Shown piece by piece: positions 1 to 5,953 of a stretch of DNA of 10,895 nucleotides. Source of the stretch: Lentzea sp. (GTDB lineage: Bacteria; Actinomycetota; Actinomycetes; Mycobacteriales; Pseudonocardiaceae); contig JASLAV010000918.1 of assembly GCA_030146905.1 (NCBI GenBank), forward strand, positions 1-10,895, given 5' to 3'. Position numbers and translations under genes: made by a program. How positions within the stretch are numbered: position 1 is the first letter of the stretch; every line of letters starts with the position of its first letter. The notes under the pieces were generated by a model that did no database searches, was not told the DNA's origin, and saw only the letters and a program-made list of their open reading frames with translations.

Positions 1-807
1 GGCAGCGACGACGCGCGCCTCGCCCGTCTGCGCGAGCAGCTCTTCGCCGAGAAGCCGCCACGCCGTTCGCGGGCCTGGGCGGGCATCGCCGCCGCGGCCG
101 CCGCCGTGGTGATGATCACCGGTCTCGTGGTGGCGCTGCGCCCCACCTCCCGCGACTCCGCCGCCACGCTGCCGATGACCCCCGCGACCTCGTTGCAGGA
201 GGCGGCGACGCTGCTGGAGCTGGCCGAGAAGCCGACCGCGAAATACCAGCACGTCACGTACCTGGTCTGGCAGACGTTCACCGTCGACGGCGGTGGCAAG
301 AGGGCACTCGAGTTCGAGATCGACGTGTGGCTGCCCACCGCCCCCGGCGAGATGGTCGTGATCTACCGCAGGTTCACCGGCGGGGAACGCCCGGTCGAGG
401 GGCCCCAGCCGCCGTCGGGGCGGACCCTGCCGGACAACTACCGCAGCCCGGCCCTGTGGACCTCGTTCTGCGCGGTCACGCCGTGCAAGGAGGAGGGTCT
501 CTCGGTGCCGCTGCGGGCCGATCCCGGGCAGAAGCTGGAGGACGCCTTCGGGGCGATGCTGTCGCCGTTCACCACGAACGAGGAGAAGGCGGGGCTGTAC
601 CGCCGGCTCCTGGTGTCCCCCGAGATCCGCTGGGACAACGGGACGGTGCTGACCGGCGGCGGCCGCGTCCAGTTCACGATCGACCCCGCGACGGGCAGGG
701 TGAGCGGGTTCGAGGACCGCAGGCCGACGCCGGACAAACGCCTGCGGGAGGGCGTGGTGGCGACCGGCACCGTCACCTACGAGTGGACCGATCAGCGCCC
801 GTCGTAG
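1..807 (+). CDS. Membrane-anchored CU044_5270-like protein, 5' end outside window
   Basis: The frame is open from the first base to a TAG at 805-807, so at least 268 residues are present and the start lies upstream of the window. Visible residues 1-24 are charged (RLARLREQLF, then a PPRRSR stretch). They are followed by one Ala/Val-rich transmembrane segment at about residues 26-46 and a long extracytoplasmic part with two Cys (SFCAVTPCKE). The layout of a basic cytosolic tail, a single membrane helix and an outer domain ending in a 'DPATGRVSGFE'-type segment resembles the actinobacterial CU044_5270 family, often encoded beside ECF sigma factors. That family assignment is from memory of its pattern. 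No sigma factor is visible because the upstream DNA is missing. A Met lies inside the membrane segment at base 106 but would destroy the anchor, so I do not take it as the start. The 3' end overlaps the convergent kinase gene by 16 bp. Role unknown; possibly anti-sigma-like. Confidence 0.6.
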   Translation, partial: GSDDARLARLREQLFAEKPPRRSRAWAGIAAAAAAVVMITGLVVALRPTSRDSAATLPMTPATSLQEAATLLELAEKPTAKYQHVTYLVWQTFTVDGGGKRALEFEIDVWLPTAPGEMVVIYRRFTGGERPVEGPQPPSGRTLPDNYRSPALWTSFCAVTPCKEEGLSVPLRADPGQKLEDAFGAMLSPFTTNEEKAGLYRRLLVSPEIRWDNGTVLTGGGRVQFTIDPATGRVSGFEDRRPTPDKRLREGVVATGTVTYEWTDQRPS

Positions 808-2117
808 GACCGCGGCAGGTACCAGGCCAGTGCGGCGCGCAGCTCGGCGACATCGCGCTCGCGCCGCCGCCTGGACCGTTCGTGGGCGACGGGGAACACC
901 CGCACACCGCCGTGCTGCGCGCCGAAGAAGCGGCGCGGCGCCGGGTCCTTGAGCCAGACGACGACCCACGGCCGTTTCTTGTGCGGTACGACCCTCACCC
1001 GTGCCAGCTCGTACCACCAGTACTGGTGGAACTTGCCGTTGCGGGTCGTGGCGATGCCCTCGCGGCTGATCTCGACGACGACCTTGCGGCGTGCGGCGGC
1101 ACCGAAGAACCGGGCCGCGCGCACGACCAGCACGCAGAACGCGGCCAGCGCCAGCAGCTGCGTGGCGCCGTTGGCCTTCGCGGCAGGGTCGGCGATCGCG
1201 GCGGCGAGCAGGGCGGCCCCGAGGTTCAGCATCCCCCACGCCATCGGCACGAACCGCGACGTCGAGAACGTCGCGGCGGCGGGCGTCATCGGCGCGGGCA
1301 GCTTCGTGGTCGACGGCTTCGGCGTGACGACCTGGGCGAGCATGCGCGTCACCTCGGCAGGCTCGGGGCGCTTGGCCGGGTCGCGGTGCATGCACTTCTG
1401 CACCAGCGGGCGCAGCGCCTTGGGCACGCCGTCGATGTCCGGTTCGCCGTGCGCGGCCTTGTACAGCAGCGTCGCGGTCGGGCCCTCGCCGAACGGGCCC
1501 TTGCCGGTCGCCGCGTAGACGAGCACCGCGCCGAGCGCGAAGACGTCGGACGGCGACGCGACGTCCTGGCCGGTGATCTGCTCCGGCGAGAGGAAGCCGG
1601 GCGTGCCGAAGACCATGCCGGTCTCGGTCAGCGCGGTGTGCTCCATCGCGCGGGAGATGCCGAAGTCGATGACGCGCGGGCCGTCGGCGCCCAGCAGCAC
1701 GTTCGACGGCTTGAGGTCGCGGTGCACCAGGCCCGCGCGGTGGATCGCGGTGAGCGCCTCCGCCAGCCCCTCGGCGAGTCGTCTCAAGTGGTGCTCCGGC
1801 AGCGGACCGTGCCGTTCGATGGCCTCCTGCAGCGTCGGGCCCGGCACGTACTCCGTCGCCATCCACGGACGGGGGGCGCGCGTGTCGGCGTCCACGACCG
1901 CCGCGGTGCCGGCGCTGCCGACCGCCCTGGCCATCTGGACCTCGCGGCGGAACCGCTCGCGGAAGCGCGGGTCGTCGGCGAGCTCGGCACGGGCCACCTT
2001 GACGGCGACCTGCCGCCCGTCGCTGCCTTGTCCCAGGTAGACCGTTCCCATGGCACCACGACCAAGCCTGCCCAGGAGCAGGTAGTCGCCTATGCGTTGT
2101 GGTTGGTCCACCTTCAC
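792..2117 (-). CDS. Membrane Ser/Thr protein kinase with C-terminal PH-like domain
   Basis: A 441-residue Hanks-type kinase predicted to phosphorylate Ser/Thr on cytosolic proteins. Seen in order: Gly-rich loop GRLGRGAMG (16-24), ATP-binding Lys40 in VAVK, helix-C Glu59, catalytic loop HRDLKPSN (132-139, base Asp134), DFG (151-153), and GTPGFLSPE (171-179) ending the activation segment, which carries Thr/Ser that could be autophosphorylated. All key residues are intact. Two hydrophobic stretches (about 290-309 and 317-335) probably form a hairpin in the membrane. That would return the last ~105 residues, with a REGIATTRNG...WYELARVRVV pattern and a very basic end, to the cytosol. This tail looks like a bacterial PH-type beta domain rather than the PASTA repeats of PknB; that is an inference. 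The start is GTG at 2117 with no Shine-Dalgarno, but a -10 box TACCCT lies 7 nt upstream, fitting leaderless mRNA. GTG at 2111 is an alternative. Stop TGA at 792-794 lies inside the convergent neighbour. Confidence 0.93.
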   Translation of the reverse strand: MKVDQPQRIGDYLLLGRLGRGAMGTVYLGQGSDGRQVAVKVARAELADDPRFRERFRREVQMARAVGSAGTAAVVDADTRAPRPWMATEYVPGPTLQEAIERHGPLPEHHLRRLAEGLAEALTAIHRAGLVHRDLKPSNVLLGADGPRVIDFGISRAMEHTALTETGMVFGTPGFLSPEQITGQDVASPSDVFALGAVLVYAATGKGPFGEGPTATLLYKAAHGEPDIDGVPKALRPLVQKCMHRDPAKRPEPAEVTRMLAQVVTPKPSTTKLPAPMTPAAATFSTSRFVPMAWGMLNLGAALLAAAIADPAAKANGATQLLALAAFCVLVVRAARFFGAAARRKVVVEISREGIATTRNGKFHQYWWYELARVRVVPHKKRPWVVVWLKDPAPRRFFGAQHGGVRVFPVAHERSRRRRERDVAELRAALAWYLPRSYDGR

Positions 2118-2124
2118 CGGATCG

Positions 2125-2130
2125 AGGGTA
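2125..2130 (-). promoter_or_regulatory. -10 box of kinase gene (leaderless)
   Basis: On the minus strand the hexamer TACCCT lies exactly 7 nt before the GTG start, the spacing expected when transcription begins at the start codon. No convincing -35 is seen at 16-18 nt. There is no Shine-Dalgarno, which agrees with a leaderless transcript. Confidence 0.45.
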
Positions 2131-2172
2131 GCGGGAACTCGGGCTCAAACCTCACATCTGAGTAGATCTACG

Positions 2173-2178
2173 TACGCT
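2173..2178 (+). promoter_or_regulatory. -10 box of corA (leaderless)
   Basis: TACGCT lies 8 nt before the corA ATG, and no Shine-Dalgarno is present in the stretch between. The spacing fits transcription starting at or next to the A of ATG. It faces away from the kinase -10 across the same 69-bp spacer. Confidence 0.45.
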
Positions 2179-2186
2179 TATCACCC

Positions 2187-3143
2187 ATGGGTCGGACACG
2201 CTTGTACCGCAACGGCGAGCTCGTCGACTCGGACTTCCCGGTCGCCGAGGTCGCACGACACCTCCATGATCAGTCCGCGGTCGTGTGGTTCGACCTGTGC
2301 GCTCCCACGGACTCGGAGACAGGTCTGCTGCGCGACGAGCTGGGCCTTCACGAGCTGGCGATCGAGGACGCGTTGTCCGAGCACCAGCGGCCCAAGGTCG
2401 ACCGCTACCCCACCCACCTGTTCCTCAGCGTCTACGCCGTCCGGTACGACGGGCAGGAGATCAAGTCGTGCGAGGTCGACGTGTTCGTGACCCGCAACGC
2501 GCTGGTGACCGTGCGCGAGAGCGAGGACTACGACCTCGCGGGCGTGCTGCGCCGGTGGGACAGCGCGCCGACGCTGGCCTCCAGCGGTGTCGGGTTCCTG
2601 CTGCACGGCCTGCTCGACGACGTCGTGGACGGGCACTACGCCGCGGCCCAGCGGCTCGACGACGACATCGAGGCCCTCGAGGACCGGATCTACGACGCGA
2701 AGCCGCAGGTCGGCCGCAAGGCGCTCCAGCTGCGCCGCGCCCTGGTGCAGCTGCGGCGGGTCGCGCTGCCGATGCGCGAGGTGCTGGGCTCGTTGCTGCA
2801 CCGCGAGCACGAGCTCGTGGACGACGTGATGACGCCCTACTACCTCGACGTCAAGGACCACACGCTGTTCGTCGCGGAGCTGACCGAGTCGCTGCGCGAG
2901 CTGGTCACGAACCTGCGCGAGGCCGAGGTGGCGGTGCAGGGCAACCACCTCAACTCGATCATGAAGAAGGTCACCAGCTGGGCCGCGATCATCGCGGTGC
3001 CGACCGCGATCTCCGGCTACTACGGCATGAACGTGCCGTACCCCGGCTTCGAGCAGAGGTGGGGCGTCTGGGTGGCCACGCTGGGCATCCTCGGCCTCTC
3101 CTTCATCCTGTACCTGATGTTCAAGCGCCGTGATTGGTTGTGA
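2187..3143 (+). CDS. corA: CorA-type magnesium/divalent cation channel
   Basis: A 318-residue protein of the CorA/2-TM-GxN family, which forms pentameric inner-membrane channels for Mg2+ (also Co2+ and Ni2+). The hallmark YGMN is present at residues 279-282 at the end of the first membrane helix (about 264-280), followed by the short periplasmic loop VPYPGFEQRW. The second helix is about 293-311, and the protein ends in the basic KRRDWL typical of the family. The first ~250 residues are the cytosolic funnel, with a mixed alpha/beta part and then long charged helices (about 150-255). Length is normal and nothing is missing. The start is ATG at 2187, with a -10 box 8 nt upstream and no ribosome site. 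The gene ends in TGA one base before the GTG of the enoyl-CoA hydratase gene, so the two are probably co-transcribed. Confidence 0.95.
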   Translation: MGRTRLYRNGELVDSDFPVAEVARHLHDQSAVVWFDLCAPTDSETGLLRDELGLHELAIEDALSEHQRPKVDRYPTHLFLSVYAVRYDGQEIKSCEVDVFVTRNALVTVRESEDYDLAGVLRRWDSAPTLASSGVGFLLHGLLDDVVDGHYAAAQRLDDDIEALEDRIYDAKPQVGRKALQLRRALVQLRRVALPMREVLGSLLHREHELVDDVMTPYYLDVKDHTLFVAELTESLRELVTNLREAEVAVQGNHLNSIMKKVTSWAAIIAVPTAISGYYGMNVPYPGFEQRWGVWVATLGILGLSFILYLMFKRRDWL

Positions 3144-3144
3144 A

Positions 3145-3912
3145 GTGAAGATCCACCTGACCCGCCGTGCCGAGCTCGCGATCATCACGATCGACGCACC
3201 GCCGCTCAACCTGTACTCGCTCGACCTCGACGCCGAGTTCCACGACGCCCTGGACGAGCTGGGCGACGCGCGGGCGCTGCTGGTCAACGCCTCCGGCAAG
3301 GTCGTGTCCGGCGGCGTCGACGTGTCGCTGTTCGCCGCGCAGGAGTACCGCGAGGACGCGCAGGCGCTGTTCGACCGCATGCTGCTGCTCCCCCAGCGCC
3401 TGGCCACCCTGCCGATCCCGACCGTCTTCGCCGCCCACGCACTGTGCCTGACCTGGGCGTTCGAGCTGGCAGTGGCGTGCGACCTGGTCGTAGCGGCGCA
3501 GAGCGCCCGCTTCGGCCTGGTGGAGAAGGTCGTGGGCCTGACCCCGACGATGGGCGGCACGCAACGCCTGGCTGCCCGAGCGGGCGTGGGCCGCGCGAAG
3601 GAGTTCGTGATGACCGGCGACCTGTACGACGCCGCGACCATGGAACGGTGGAACGTCGTCAACCGCGTGTTCCCGGACGAGGGCTTCGCGGCGGCGGCGG
3701 AACAGTTCGCGGCCACTTTGGCGACCGGCCCGACGCGGGCGCACCACGCGACCAAACAGGTGCTCGCACATTTCGAGAACGGCGGTGTCCCCGAAGCGGA
3801 CGCCCACGTCACCACGATCGCGTCCGCTTTGTTCGAGACCGAAGATCTTCCACACGCCGTGCACAGCTTCCTGACGGACGGTCCTGGCCGCGCGACATTC
3901 ACGGGTCGCTGA
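3145..3912 (+). CDS. Enoyl-CoA hydratase/isomerase family protein (crotonase fold)
   Basis: A 255-residue protein of the crotonase superfamily, whose members hydrate or isomerise acyl-CoA esters, as in fatty-acid beta-oxidation. Seen: N-terminal strand ending IDAPPLNLYS, the first oxyanion-hole segment NASGKVVSGGVDVS, ACDLVVAAQSARFG, and GLTPTMGGTQRLAAR. Both Glu residues corresponding to Glu144 and Glu164 of rat hydratase are present, at 107 (AFELA) and 127 (LVEKV), exactly 20 apart. The segment before the first Glu, usually GGG, reads TWA, so the second oxyanion-hole Gly is not conserved; the true reaction and acyl substrate are uncertain. I chose GTG at 3145, one base after the corA stop (TGA-A-GTG), because the product then begins at the usual place (VKIHLTRR). 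GTG at 3130 would add five residues and overlap corA. Neither has a clear Shine-Dalgarno, so translation is probably coupled to corA. Confidence 0.88.
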   Translation: MKIHLTRRAELAIITIDAPPLNLYSLDLDAEFHDALDELGDARALLVNASGKVVSGGVDVSLFAAQEYREDAQALFDRMLLLPQRLATLPIPTVFAAHALCLTWAFELAVACDLVVAAQSARFGLVEKVVGLTPTMGGTQRLAARAGVGRAKEFVMTGDLYDAATMERWNVVNRVFPDEGFAAAAEQFAATLATGPTRAHHATKQVLAHFENGGVPEADAHVTTIASALFETEDLPHAVHSFLTDGPGRATFTGR

Positions 3913-3937
3913 TCTCACACATCAAAGAACCGAATGG

Positions 3938-3955
3938 CACGGTGATAAAACCGTG
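3938..3955. terminator. Small inverted repeat after the hydratase gene
   Basis: CACGGT and ACCGTG form a perfect 6-bp stem around the 6-nt loop GATAAA, starting 26 nt after the hydratase stop codon. No T-run follows. It could be a weak terminator for corA-hydratase mRNA or a binding site upstream of the lipoprotein gene. Confidence 0.3.
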
Positions 3956-4168
3956 ATCTACCTGCTCGCACGGATGAGGAATTCCCGTCGGGCAGGAAGA
4001 TGATGTTGTGCCCCAACGGATCCGCTTGACTCCACCCGCCGCCACGTGCAGTGTGCTGACCGTTCAACGGCCCCCGGCGCAAAACTCCGTCGCACGAGTT
4101 CTGTACACATTCCGCAACGGCCGACGACACAACAAGCGAGTTCACGGTCCCCCGTCGTGAACACGCGT

Positions 4169-4174
4169 GGAGGT
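4169..4174 (+). promoter_or_regulatory. Ribosome binding site deciding the lipoprotein start
   Basis: GGAGGT lies 10 nt before the GTG at 4185. An in-frame GTG at 4167 overlaps this site and would add six residues before the signal peptide, so 4185 is preferred. Confidence 0.65.
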
Positions 4175-4184
4175 AGAACCAGCC

Positions 4185-5291
4185 GTGAAACTGAGACTGG
4201 CCGTGCTGCTGACCGGTGGTGTCATCACACTGGCCGCCTGTTCCCCGACCAAGGCGGCCCAGCCGACACCCGTGGCGGACAGCACCAGCGCCACCTCGAC
4301 CAGCACGACCGAGAGCTCCGCACCTCCGAGCAGCAGCGCGGCACCCCCCAGCAGCTCCACGCAGAAATCCGCCACCAACGGCCCGGTCAAGCCCCCGAAC
4401 ACCCCCGGCACCCCCGCGCCGGCAGGCACCCCCGGCTGGAAGCTGACCGAGAAGAACACGGGCCTGTCCGCAGCGGGCCTGAACTGCGACACCCTCCCGC
4501 TCTACACGGGCCCGGCCGCTCCAGGCACGGGCACCGTGATCTCCGGCAAGCGCATCGAACAGGCCCTGGTCCTCTTCGCGGGCAACATCACCGTGGAAAA
4601 GTCCTGCATCCGCCCCACCAAGCTCAGCGAGGCCGCCCCTCTCGTCACCACCAACGGCCCCTGCGGCAGCAACTCCTGCCAGGTGACAGGCGCCCCGGTA
4701 ACCATCCGCGACTCGAACATCGACGGCTCCCGCCTGTCAGCGTCGACGATCGCGAAGTCCTGCGCCTTCCTGGGCGTGGGCACCCTGCAACGCAACTACA
4801 TCACCGGCATGGGCTCAGGCATCTGCTTCTACAACACCGGCAGCACCCTGAACGCACTGGCCGAGGGCAACTACGTCCGAGGCCTCCGAACAGCAGGCGA
4901 CGCGCACAACGACGGCGCCACGATCAGAGACTTCCCGCTGGACCGCAACCCGTCCCGGACCCTGGCCTTCCGCAACAACAGAATCGACTGCTCAACAGGC
5001 CAGGACACGGGCGCGCTGTTCATCCAGACCTACGGCGGCGACATCGACAACGTGACAGTCGAGGGCAACCTGCTGGAGGGCGGCGGCTACCAACTGGGCC
5101 TCGAGTCGAGCCACGGCAACCAGTACGGCCGCAACATGCGCTCGATCAACAACCGCTTCACGGGCAGCGGCTGGGGCGCGGCCTACGTGACGGCGAACGG
5201 CGTCGGCTACAGCTGGGCGGTGTGGCAGGACAACCACCTGCTGGACCCGAACGCGCCGGACGCGAAGGGCAAGCCGGCCAACACCCCGTAA
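4185..5291 (+). CDS. Secreted lipoprotein with right-handed parallel beta-helix domain
   Basis: A 368-residue product exported by the general pathway and anchored by lipid. The signal peptide is VKLRLAVLLTGGVITLAAC, with lipobox LAAC and the lipidated Cys at 19. Residues 20-85 are a Ser/Thr/Pro-rich, low-complexity stalk. From about 100 to 355 repeated short strands with Asn/Gly turns appear (ITVEKSCI, VTIRDSNIDG, LQRNYITGMG, LAFRNNRIDC, VTVEGNLLEGG, RSINNRFTG), the pattern of pectate-lyase-like parallel beta-helices. The AHNDG segment at 240-244 lies where such proteins often carry catalytic or carbohydrate-contacting residues, but I cannot name a substrate. Seven further Cys are in the helix domain (101, 141, 160, 165, 193, 214, 269), so disulfides are likely. 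Its job could be polysaccharide binding or cleavage at the cell surface, or a structural role. Start: GTG with a good Shine-Dalgarno. It is monocistronic as far as can be seen. Confidence 0.85.
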   Translation: MKLRLAVLLTGGVITLAACSPTKAAQPTPVADSTSATSTSTTESSAPPSSSAAPPSSSTQKSATNGPVKPPNTPGTPAPAGTPGWKLTEKNTGLSAAGLNCDTLPLYTGPAAPGTGTVISGKRIEQALVLFAGNITVEKSCIRPTKLSEAAPLVTTNGPCGSNSCQVTGAPVTIRDSNIDGSRLSASTIAKSCAFLGVGTLQRNYITGMGSGICFYNTGSTLNALAEGNYVRGLRTAGDAHNDGATIRDFPLDRNPSRTLAFRNNRIDCSTGQDTGALFIQTYGGDIDNVTVEGNLLEGGGYQLGLESSHGNQYGRNMRSINNRFTGSGWGAAYVTANGVGYSWAVWQDNHLLDPNAPDAKGKPANTP

Positions 5292-5463
5292 GCCCCGGGC
5301 CCGCCCAGACGCGCGGCCAGCTCTCGGCAACGCAACACCCAACGCAAGCCGACCACCCGCACGCCACGCGAGCCAATGGCGAAGCCGAGGCACCCCCAAG
5401 GGCGATGCGAAGCGAGCCGTCTTCCTCATTGAACCGCCGTGAGCCGGTAACCACCCGCGCGCT

Positions 5464-5587
5464 GCGATTGGGGCTTGACTTCGGGTGCGAGGCGCTACCC
5501 TGCCGGGCTCGGGCGGGTGCGGAGCATCCGACCTTTTCCCGCCCGTTGCAGCGCCTCGCAAGGGCCCCGAAGTCAAGCCCCAATCGC
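5464..5587. repeat. 124-bp element with perfect 22-bp terminal inverted repeats and nested stems
   Basis: The left arm 5464-5485 (beginning GCGATTGGGGCTTGAC) is the exact reverse complement of the right arm 5566-5587. Inside, TGCGAGGCGCT (5486-5496) pairs with AGCGCCTCGCA (5550-5560) after a 5-nt bulge (5561-5565). CGGGCGGG (5510-5517) then pairs with CCCGCCCG (5538-5545), and CGGA (5520-5523) with TCCG (5527-5530) around GCA. The whole can fold into one long interrupted hairpin on either strand. It encodes no transposase and I see no clear target-site duplication. It could be a miniature inverted-repeat element, a dispersed REP-like unit, a strong bidirectional terminator or a structured RNA. 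The structure is seen directly; its nature is inferred. Confidence 0.75.
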
Positions 5588-5684
5588 GATCGACGCGAAG
5601 CGGCGATGACCACCCACGCGTCGTCCGTGGCTGCTGGACCACGCTTGAACGCAACCCGCACGGCACGTGGTGACTCGTCCACTG

Positions 5685-5770
5685 AGACGAGACGGACCGT
5701 CTCGTCTTGGGGTACGTGACGCGCCTGAGGGATCTGGCCTGCGCACCCGGCACGAGACGGACCGTCTCGT
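5685..5770. repeat. Two copies of a long palindrome 65 bp apart
   Basis: Copy 1 (5685-5707) has 11-bp arms around a central A at 5696: AGACGAGACGG on the left and its exact complement on the right. Copy 2 (5752-5770) has 9-bp arms around the A at 5761 with the same core ACGAGACGG-A-CCGTCTCGT. In both, a GTGAC motif begins exactly 20 bp after the central A (5716 and 5781). The duplicated unit is therefore palindrome plus spacer plus GTGAC, repeated with a 65-bp period. Such symmetry fits a dimeric protein-binding site or a pair of RNA hairpins. Confidence 0.75.
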
Positions 5771-5935
5771 CTCACGGCATGTGACCCGTCCGCGGCTAGG
5801 CGACCCGCAGGCTCGGAACGCGATTCGACCCCGGTACGCCCCGCGCCCGGAACGTGACTCGCCCTGGCAAGCCGCCACACGCCCGGAACGTGACCCGCTC
5901 CCAGCTAGCCAACCGCCCGCCCGGAACGTGACCCG
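5708..5935. repeat. Array of degenerate 16-bp repeats, consensus CCCGGAACGTGACCCG
   Basis: Six units are recognisable at 5708, 5773, 5812, 5846, 5882 and 5920. The last two are identical (CCCGGAACGTGACCCG), the fourth differs at one base (T for C at position 13), and the third and the first two diverge increasingly toward the left. Start-to-start distances are 65, 39, 34, 36 and 38 bp, with unrelated DNA between. A weaker seventh match with an insertion lies at about 5662-5677. The array ends 18 bp before the stop codon of the SLATT-like gene, so it is downstream of that gene and may be in its 3' untranslated RNA. It is not a CRISPR: units are short, degenerate and unevenly spaced. Confidence 0.65.
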
Positions 5936-5953
5936 CCCCAGCAAGTCCCACCC

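Larger units (their letters stand above)
3913..4184. other. 272-bp spacer before the lipoprotein gene
   Basis: No credible gene is seen. Besides the hairpin at 3938-3955 it holds a near-perfect palindrome CCGTTCAACGG at 4060-4070. A TTGACT at 4026-4031 could be a -35, but no good -10 is found at the right distance, so I do not call a promoter. The lipoprotein promoter is expected here, since the gene has its own ribosome site and a long leader. Confidence 0.4.
5292..5953. other. 662-bp repeat-rich non-coding block
   Basis: Several frames stay open here, as expected at high GC, but none has protein-like composition; they give Arg/Ser/Gly/Pro-rich strings and peptide echoes of the DNA repeats. 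The first ~170 bp show no clear structure. Then come a 124-bp inverted-repeat element (5464-5587), two palindromes (5685-5770) and an array of 16-bp degenerate repeats (to 5935). The block lies between the 3' ends of the lipoprotein gene and the SLATT-like gene, so it should need no promoters and should hold terminators for both sides. No classical hairpin plus T-run is present. Confidence 0.6.

Noticed and set aside
327..2165. Long plus-strand open frame (about 610 codons) across the kinase locus
   Set aside because: It runs antisense through the intact kinase domain and in another frame of the upstream gene; its composition is Arg/Gly/Ala-rich with no domain pattern.
4026..4054. Sigma-70-type promoter with TTGACT for the lipoprotein gene
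   Set aside because: At 17-19 bp downstream only CAGTGT or worse is found, too poor to call.
5449..5623. Target-site duplication around the 124-bp element
   Set aside because: ACCACCC-CGCG-like strings flank it on both sides but sit 10-25 bp from the arm ends at unequal distances and are not exact, so they may be coincidence.
4046..5719. Long plus-strand frame overlapping the lipoprotein gene
   Set aside because: The lipoprotein frame has a Shine-Dalgarno, signal peptide and beta-helix pattern. The other frame is Arg/Gln/Pro/His-rich and only reflects lack of stops at high GC.
5708..5935. CRISPR array
   Set aside because: Units are only 16 bp, degenerate and unevenly spaced (34-65 bp), with no cas genes in the window.
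5158..5944. Minus-strand frames with recurring GRVTFRA-like peptides
   Set aside because: The peptide repeats are direct translations of the 16-bp DNA array and palindromes, no start has a ribosome site, and one frame runs into the lipoprotein gene. The DNA repeats are the real signal.
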